Origin: Marinimicrobium alkaliphilum
GTDB lineage: Bacteria; Pseudomonadota; Gammaproteobacteria; Pseudomonadales; Cellvibrionaceae
Assembly: GCF_003259155.1 (NCBI RefSeq)
Contig: NZ_QGMQ01000009.1
Span: forward strand, 62,001 to 126,000
Direction of reading: 5' to 3'
Length of the DNA stretch: 64,000 nt
Every line of letters begins with the position of its first letter. The stretch's first letter is position 1. Both the position numbers and the translations under genes were made by a program. This document shows, piece after piece, positions 58,959-64,000 of this stretch. The notes beneath the pieces are model-generated. The model worked only from the letters and a program-made list of their open reading frames with translations, was not told the origin of the DNA and ran no database searches.

Positions 58959-60359
58959 TTAAAGGCTATCCATTTGATCCCCAATCGACAATATCAGATG
59001 CTTCATCTGTTTTTGTTCACTTTCCGTCAGAGATCGCTTCAACCATTTGCGCAGCCAGTACAACCACTGGACCTGTTGACGGGATGCCAAGCCTTCGAGC
59101 CACTGGTTCAAGTCGGACCCGGACAGCCTCAGCGCCGCACGATCCGCGTGGTTACGCACCCGAACCTGATACCAGATGCGCAATGCTCGCCCGAACAGCG
59201 CAACCGCAAATTCGAGATTGCTGACGGGCCCCAATTGCCAATGCTCGTAACCGGGTATCTTCTCGACCCATTGCACGGTGACCGGATCACGACCAGCAAA
59301 GTTTCCAGCCAGACCACCGATCACGCCGCCCAGAGCAGCACCCAGCAGTAAGCTGGTGCCACCGGCCGCTGCATCAACAGCCAACCCGGACGCCGCACCG
59401 GCGGCCGTGCTCAACGCGGCAAGTCGGCGCCGTGGCAGCCCCCAGGCACGCCACTCGCGCCGATCGGTCAAATCTCGATGGCTCAGTGGCTGCCACTCGC
59501 CCTCCCAATCCAGATGATGATGCCCATAGATGCGCGCCAGCGTTCGTTGTAGCCGGGATTCTCGGCGTTGCAATTCGGCATTGTATTGCGCCAGCGCCCG
59601 CGCTTTCAGTTGCTCCTTGGGCCCGGCCAGGGGGACCTGCAGTTGAAAGCGATAAACCTGCTCACAGTAACCGACCACAGCATCTGCCGCCTGGTCATGA
59701 CGCTCCTGACGCTGATGCTCAAGAGCGTCAACACCTTCAAGCAAAGCGCTTTGCCAATCGGGGGCGATTTCAGCGAGGCTACGGATCAGCGCCAGTTGGC
59801 TGGTAAAGGAATCACGCAGCGGGTTAAAGGTGCGCACCAGCGAAAAATACTGTTGCAGCGCCTGCTGCCACTGAGTGCGGGTTGCCGCTACCTGATCTGC
59901 TGGCCCCATGGGATTAAGCAAGGCCAACCTGGGTTGTGCCGTCCAGGACAGGAGCGTCAACTCGGCGTCGTGGGCCGCCGAGTAGGGCTGGCTGGAATTG
60001 ACCACATAGATAATGCCCGCTCCAGCCAAAACCGGTGTCAACACGGCGCAATCGTCGGCAAAGCGCGGGTCGGTTTTGTGTTCCTCGACAAACTGCGACA
60101 AGAGTGCGGGCCGATCCGCAGCCGAGTGCGCTCGCTCATTACACCATTCCAGTATCTGGCGCGCACGCTGAAAACCCGGTGTATCAATCCACTCATAGAG
60201 CACCCGCTCCTTGAGCACCAACCGATAGCGGTGCGCTTCTCGGGTCGTACCGCTGACGGGGGAGATGGCGATGTGATCATCCTGGGCCAGGGTAGACACC
60301 ACACTGGATTTCCCCTGATTGGGATGCCCCACCACGGCAAAACAAGGAAACTCAGCCAT
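58959..60359 (-). CDS. GTPase with DUF3482 domain
   Basis: A 466-residue protein. The N-terminal GTPase has G1 GHPNQGKSS, G2 in SGTTREAHRY and G3 DTPGF; the G4 motif is not canonical (NPMG). The C-terminal DUF3482 part includes a Gly/Ala-rich amphipathic region (LSTAAGAASGLAVDAAAGGTSLLLGAALGGVIGGLAGNFAGRD, in short pieces), as in membrane-associated dynamin-like or colicin-like regions. It overlaps the DUF2868 gene by 8 bases; the pair is conserved in gammaproteobacteria and is of unknown function. Confidence 0.85.
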   Translation of the reverse strand: MAEFPCFAVVGHPNQGKSSVVSTLAQDDHIAISPVSGTTREAHRYRLVLKERVLYEWIDTPGFQRARQILEWCNERAHSAADRPALLSQFVEEHKTDPRFADDCAVLTPVLAGAGIIYVVNSSQPYSAAHDAELTLLSWTAQPRLALLNPMGPADQVAATRTQWQQALQQYFSLVRTFNPLRDSFTSQLALIRSLAEIAPDWQSALLEGVDALEHQRQERHDQAADAVVGYCEQVYRFQLQVPLAGPKEQLKARALAQYNAELQRRESRLQRTLARIYGHHHLDWEGEWQPLSHRDLTDRREWRAWGLPRRRLAALSTAAGAASGLAVDAAAGGTSLLLGAALGGVIGGLAGNFAGRDPVTVQWVEKIPGYEHWQLGPVSNLEFAVALFGRALRIWYQVRVRNHADRAALRLSGSDLNQWLEGLASRQQVQWLYWLRKWLKRSLTESEQKQMKHLILSIGDQMDSL

Positions 60360-61557
60360 GCTTTTGCACCTCCGGCTGCACCACAGTCAGGTGCACCCTG
60401 AGCTGTTGCCGCTCGACGAAGGTTTGCCAACTGCGCAACAGGTTATTCAATTCTGAGGGCTCCGGGTCTGGCACACAGAGTATCAAAGTGGGGTGATCGC
60501 ATTGCTGGCTATGGAGTTGAATCAGATCGGCCAGGTCGCCGGTCGCAACCTGGTCCACGCGACAATACCAGTGCTTAAGCACGCCGCCTTCGTTGCGCAC
60601 ACTTTGCTCATCCGCCTTGTGCCCTCCCCTCCCCAAATACACTGAGCCCGCCGGCAAATAACCTTCTGGCTGAAGCCAGCCAAAGCCGGGTTCAGTCAAA
60701 GGGTGTCGGGCTATGGCCAGCTTATTGGCTGAAAGCGAAGCATCCGGCTGCGCCGGCTCCAGTGCCGTATAGCGCAAAGGGTCCTGTTTCAGGCTGTGGT
60801 AATAGCGACGCAACTGGGCGTTGTGGTCGGGCCAATGCGCCAGGGTGCGGCGCATGCGCCAATGGCACAAACCGGCCAGTATCAGCGCCGGAGCAATCAC
60901 CCACAATAGCATGACCTGACTCAGCCAGGCGCCCCAATAAGCCGCATGGGAGAGTAACGCCGTTTCCCAACCGGTAATGGCGCCGGCCTCGGATGCGCTG
61001 ATCACCAGGGCTCGGGGTGCAGTGATCACGCCGAGGCTAAGCACCTGAAACAGAGAATCGACCCGCTGGCTGACCCATTCGATGGAGGTACTCCAGTAAA
61101 AGACCATCTGTCGGGAAATCAACATCAACCACAACCAGACCAGCGCCGAGCCCACGAAAGACGCTTGCGCCAGGAGGGCCTGACGGCAACTCCAGAGATT
61201 GATCGCCGGATCCCGGTGCTGTGTCACCAGCCACCGCCACCAGGGTGCTCGACCCCCAATCAGGCCGGCAAGGGCCGTCCACAACATCAACAAAAATGGC
61301 AGCAGCACCAGGGTCATAATGAAAATCAGCAAATGCACCCCACTGCGGCTTGGCCACAGCATCAACGCATTCATCGCCAGCACACCATTGAAACCAGCCA
61401 TCAGAGGCCAGAAGCGAGCAACCTGCCAGCGAGCACCCAGTCTGGACTCTGGCGCCTTGCTCAGGAAGGCATCGAAGTTGGCCACAGTCGGTTGATGTTC
61501 GACTTCCGCGCTGGGCGTATCCAGCCAACCAAGACCTTGTTTCAGGCGCTTATTCAG
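60352..61557 (-). CDS. DUF2868 membrane protein, partner of the DUF3482 GTPase
   Basis: A polytopic membrane protein with about four helices (for example LLIFIMTLVLLPFLLMLW and WLSQVMLLWVIAPALILAG) and a C-terminal soluble Rossmann-like region. It ends overlapping the GTPase gene by 8 bases. The start is uncertain. GTG at 61485 (377 residues) has no ribosome binding site. CTG at 61557 (401 residues) has AAGGAG six bases upstream and extends the frame without a stop, so I give the longer form. The function is unknown. Confidence 0.75.
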   Translation of the reverse strand: MNKRLKQGLGWLDTPSAEVEHQPTVANFDAFLSKAPESRLGARWQVARFWPLMAGFNGVLAMNALMLWPSRSGVHLLIFIMTLVLLPFLLMLWTALAGLIGGRAPWWRWLVTQHRDPAINLWSCRQALLAQASFVGSALVWLWLMLISRQMVFYWSTSIEWVSQRVDSLFQVLSLGVITAPRALVISASEAGAITGWETALLSHAAYWGAWLSQVMLLWVIAPALILAGLCHWRMRRTLAHWPDHNAQLRRYYHSLKQDPLRYTALEPAQPDASLSANKLAIARHPLTEPGFGWLQPEGYLPAGSVYLGRGGHKADEQSVRNEGGVLKHWYCRVDQVATGDLADLIQLHSQQCDHPTLILCVPDPEPSELNNLLRSWQTFVERQQLRVHLTVVQPEVQKHG

Positions 61558-61607
61558 AACGAGCTCCTTGTTTTATCCGTTCAGGTGTTTTTTAAGGAAC
61601 GACACCA

Positions 61608-61720
61608 GCAAGTTCTTTAACTTCCAGTACCGCTACCTGATTGATGGTGAGCAGCGGGAGAACGACTGGCAAGTCGAAAATTATATCACTCCGCGCTCAC
61701 GCAAGCTGGCGAGCGACTGA
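61608..61720 (+). pseudogene. Remnant of an isoamylase early-set / CBM48 protein
   Basis: In one plus-strand frame this stretch reads NDTSKFFNFQYRYLIDGEQ, then RENDWQVENYITP, and ends SRKLASD before a stop. It matches the C-terminal half of small CBM48-like proteins (typically FRYLIDGExWENDW). No start and no N-terminal half are visible, and the end overlaps the convergent CoA-transferase gene. I read it as a gene fragment left by rearrangement. Confidence 0.5.
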
Positions 61721-62886
61721 GCATCCAAATCCAAGAGATCACCCAGGACACTATCGGTGTGGGTGCCGACATCTTCGCCGGCCCAGTCGGTGCGTCCGGG
61801 GGTGCCCGTGAGGCGTGGCGCCATAGCGGGAATTTTGAGGGGTTTGCCATTGATTTCAACTTGCTCGAACAGGCCCCGGGCGTTGAAGTGGGGGTCGGCG
61901 AACATGTCCGCGACGTTGTAAATAGGGCCGGAGGGTACCCGGGCGGTTTCCAGTTTTTGGAGCAGGTCGGCGGAGTCCAGGGTGACGCACCAGGCGGCCA
62001 GGGCGGCGTCGATGGCGACTTCGTGTTCTACCCGCCCGGCGTTGGTGGCGAGGCTCGGGTCTTCGGCCATGTCGGTACGTCCGGCGGTTTCCATGAGGCG
62101 TTTGAAGATGGAGTCGCCGTTGCCGCCGATGACAACGTATTTGCCGTCTTTGCAGCGGTAGGTGTTGGTGGGCACGATGCCGGTCACCGTGGTGCCCGAG
62201 GGTTCGCGGATGACACCGGCGCCGTCGTACTCGGGCACCACCGCTTCCATGAGGTTGAACATGGCTTCGTACAACGCCACGTCCACCACCTGCCCGGCAC
62301 GGGCGTCGTCCTGTTCGCGTTCGAACAGGGCCAGGGCGATACCCAGGGCGGCGTGCAACCCGGCGATGGAATCGCCGATACTCAGGTTCGGCCGCACCGG
62401 CGCCTGGTCGGGGAAGCCGTTGACGTAGCGAAAGCCGCTGATGCCTTCGCACACCGAGGCGAAGCCCGGCTTCTGAGCGTAAGGACCGGTCTGGCCGTAG
62501 CCGGAGATACGGGTATAAATCAGGCCGGGGTTGGATTCTTTGAAGGTCTCGGGTCCCAGGTCCCAGTTTTCCATGACGCCGGGGCGGAAGTTTTCGATGA
62601 CGACGTCGGCGCTGTCGATAAGTTGTTTGGCGAGGGCGCGCCCTTCGTCCTGTTTGAGGTCGAGGGTGACGCTTTTTTTGTTGCGCCCGAGGCTTCGCCA
62701 CCAGAGCGAGGTACCCTCTTCCACGACGCGCCAGCCGCGCAGCGGGTCGCCTTTGCCCGGCGGCTCCACTTTGATCACCTCGGCACCAAAGTAGCCGAGC
62801 AGGCAGCCGGCAAAGGGGCCGGCGATCAGTTGGCCGAGTTCAATCACGCGCACGCCGTCCAGGGGGCGCTTGGCCGTTGTCGTCAT
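61681..62886 (-). CDS. CaiB/BaiF family III CoA-transferase
   Basis: A 401-residue enzyme of the formyl-CoA transferase family. It has the N-terminal LDGVRVIELGQLIAGPFAGCLLGYFGAEVIKVEPPGKGDPLRGW, the motif VENFRPGVMENWDLG, and the catalytic Asp expected in VVDVALYEAMFNLMEAV. C-terminal GEDVGTHTDSVLGDL is typical. The acyl substrate cannot be predicted; roles range from carnitine to succinate or mesaconate metabolism. It lies between the DUF2868/DUF3482 pair and the GH5 gene, with a terminator separating it from the latter. Confidence 0.9.
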   Translation of the reverse strand: MTTTAKRPLDGVRVIELGQLIAGPFAGCLLGYFGAEVIKVEPPGKGDPLRGWRVVEEGTSLWWRSLGRNKKSVTLDLKQDEGRALAKQLIDSADVVIENFRPGVMENWDLGPETFKESNPGLIYTRISGYGQTGPYAQKPGFASVCEGISGFRYVNGFPDQAPVRPNLSIGDSIAGLHAALGIALALFEREQDDARAGQVVDVALYEAMFNLMEAVVPEYDGAGVIREPSGTTVTGIVPTNTYRCKDGKYVVIGGNGDSIFKRLMETAGRTDMAEDPSLATNAGRVEHEVAIDAALAAWCVTLDSADLLQKLETARVPSGPIYNVADMFADPHFNARGLFEQVEINGKPLKIPAMAPRLTGTPGRTDWAGEDVGTHTDSVLGDLLDLDAQSLASLRERGVI

Positions 62887-62907
62887 AAAGCGTTATATCC
62901 TCTACAT

Positions 62908-62938
62908 AAAAAAACCGGGCATACAGAGTATACCCGGC
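62908..62938 (-). terminator. Rho-independent terminator of the GH5 gene
   Basis: CCGGGCATA (62915-62923) pairs with TATACCCGG (62929-62937), allowing one G-U, and a run of T follows on the minus strand. Confidence 0.8.
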
Positions 62939-62965
62939 TTTGTCGCTTGGTTGCGATTGAGAGGG

Positions 62966-64000
62966 TCAGTCCGCGGTGCCCAAAATCACCTGAATCAGTT
63001 CCGGTTCGATCTGAGCGCCGGTGTGACGATCAAACAGCGCGAAGCCGAAGTTTCCGGCCCACCCGTTATCCCAGTACACGGGCACCAGACCGTGTTCAAG
63101 GGCAGAGGCGGTGATGTACTCGTTCCAGTAGCGGCGATAGATTTCGTGATCCGGCACGTTCGGACGCGAGATCACGCCGTACTCACCCAGAATCACACCG
63201 ATACCCTGATCCACAAAGTGGGTTTTCATACGCAGGAATTGCGTATCTACCCAGGGCTCGTCAGCCCAGGTTTCCGTCGCGCTCGGGTCGGTGGCAATGC
63301 TGCCCCACTGGGTAATGTCGCTGCTTTCATTGAGCGTGAAGTTGTAGGGGTCGTAGTAGTGAACTTCCATCAGCAAACGGTCATCGGCCGGATCGTCGGG
63401 AATTTCGGCAAAGTTGACGGTGTGGTCGATGTTGGTGTTGAAGCCCTGCACGATCAGGTAGCGATCAGCGTTGTTGCCGCCCGTGGCGCGCACGGTATCC
63501 ACAAAGGTCTGGTTGAAGCTGTTTTGCACCGTGTAGTACTCCTCGGTGGGGGTACCATAGTCACCCTCGACCATCACTTCGTTGGTGCCTGCAAACAGCA
63601 GACGATAATCGTAATCTTCAAAGTGCTCGGCAATCTGTGTCCACATAATCGCCAGACGGTTGTTGACGTACTCTTGATCCGCATAGGTGGGCTGCATCCA
63701 GCCACCATCCCAGTGGATATTCATCATGACATAGAAATCGGCGTCCAACGCGTAGTTGACCACCTCTTCAACACGGGCCATCCAGTCACTATCGATAATG
63801 TAGTTTTGCTCGTCGGAAAACACACTCCAGGCCACGGGGATGCGAATGTTGTCGAAACCGGCGTCACGCACCGCGTCGATCAATTCGCGAGTGGTGGGCG
63901 GATTGCCCCAGGCGGTTTCGCCGCCAACGGCTTCCAGGGAGTTGCCCAGATTCCAGCCAATACCCATCTGGTAGGTCAGCTCAACACTGCTCAGGCCGTC
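62966..64000 (-). CDS. GH5 family glycoside hydrolase (cellulase-like), N-terminus outside window
   Basis: The C-terminal 344 residues of a GH5 enzyme; the frame stays open to the window edge, so the N-terminus and any signal peptide are not seen. Motifs include QMGIGWNLGNSLEAVGGETAWGNPPTT, FDNIRIPVAWSVF, the acid/base Glu in FAGTNEVM, the substrate His-Tyr in VHYYDPYNF, the nucleophile Glu in VILGEYGVI, and the aromatic VYWDNG. It probably cleaves beta-1,4-glucan or related polysaccharide outside the cell. A terminator follows. This fits a polysaccharide-degrading bacterium. Confidence 0.92.
   Translation of the reverse strand, partial: DGLSSVELTYQMGIGWNLGNSLEAVGGETAWGNPPTTRELIDAVRDAGFDNIRIPVAWSVFSDEQNYIIDSDWMARVEEVVNYALDADFYVMMNIHWDGGWMQPTYADQEYVNNRLAIMWTQIAEHFEDYDYRLLFAGTNEVMVEGDYGTPTEEYYTVQNSFNQTFVDTVRATGGNNADRYLIVQGFNTNIDHTVNFAEIPDDPADDRLLMEVHYYDPYNFTLNESSDITQWGSIATDPSATETWADEPWVDTQFLRMKTHFVDQGIGVILGEYGVISRPNVPDHEIYRRYWNEYITASALEHGLVPVYWDNGWAGNFGFALFDRHTGAQIEPELIQVILGTAD

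Noticed and set aside
61759-63114. Long plus-strand frame opposite the CoA-transferase and GH5 genes
   Set aside because: It spans two genes and a terminator on the other strand, and its composition is that of a shadow frame.

Overview
This window (about 60% GC by eye) looks like the chromosome of a marine, polysaccharide-degrading gammaproteobacterium of the Cellvibrionales type (Marinimicrobium, Saccharophagus or Teredinibacter relatives). The evidence is Pseudomonas-like housekeeping gene order combined with secreted lipoproteins that carry long poly-serine linkers, a GH5 cellulase-type enzyme at the right edge and an ExoP-like binding domain. The genus is inferred, not demonstrated. No tRNA, rRNA, CRISPR array, phage or intact insertion sequence was seen.

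Layout. 1-4.4 kb: recA (partial, with two LexA boxes), two long inverted repeats, a CinA/PncC-type amidase, mutS and fdxA. 4.4-8.9 kb: two Ser-rich lipoproteins, one a di-heme oxidoreductase and one ExoP-like, sharing a repeated ~105-residue domain I cannot name. 9.2-16.4 kb: rpoS, nlpD, a DUF368/PopT membrane protein, pcm, truD, a YheT-like hydrolase, ispF, ispD and ftsB on the minus strand; surE is absent from its usual place. 16.6-18.5 kb: sodC and a DASH cryptochrome. 18.6-23.9 kb: eno, kdsA, pyrG and tilS. 24-28.3 kb: an S9 peptidase, greB, then an exported small protein followed by a class-3 lipase. 28.3-38.6 kb: an HD-GYP phosphodiesterase, mazG (split by a 59-bp tandem duplication), relA, rlmD, cysM, the BarA/GacS hybrid kinase and recO. 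38.6-45.9 kb: era, rnc, a DUF4845 protein, lepB, lepA, a MucD/DegQ protease and MotY. 46-49.1 kb: pyrC, rnt, a 50-residue ORF and a tandem universal stress protein with a candidate Anr/FNR site, followed by three REP elements. 49.1-58.1 kb: a lipoprotein, purL, mltF, a small membrane protein, a voltage-gated-type channel with a Cys-containing mini-ORF, and an SGNH lipoprotein. 58.1-64 kb: tadA, a DUF1653 protein, a DUF3482 GTPase with a DUF2868 partner, a CaiB/BaiF CoA-transferase and the partial GH5 enzyme.

How the genes fit together. Several regulators of stress and lifestyle are present: RpoS, RelA, MazG, BarA/GacS, an HD-GYP protein and a universal stress protein. Envelope maintenance is represented by NlpD, MltF, FtsB, LepB, the DegQ-type protease and PopT, and DNA/RNA maintenance by RecA, MutS, RecO, Era, RNase III, RNase T, TilS, TadA and TruD.

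The least explained material is the shared domain of the two lipoproteins, the lipase with its exported partner, the duplication that splits mazG into two translationally coupled single-domain halves, and the nested inverted repeats next to recA.
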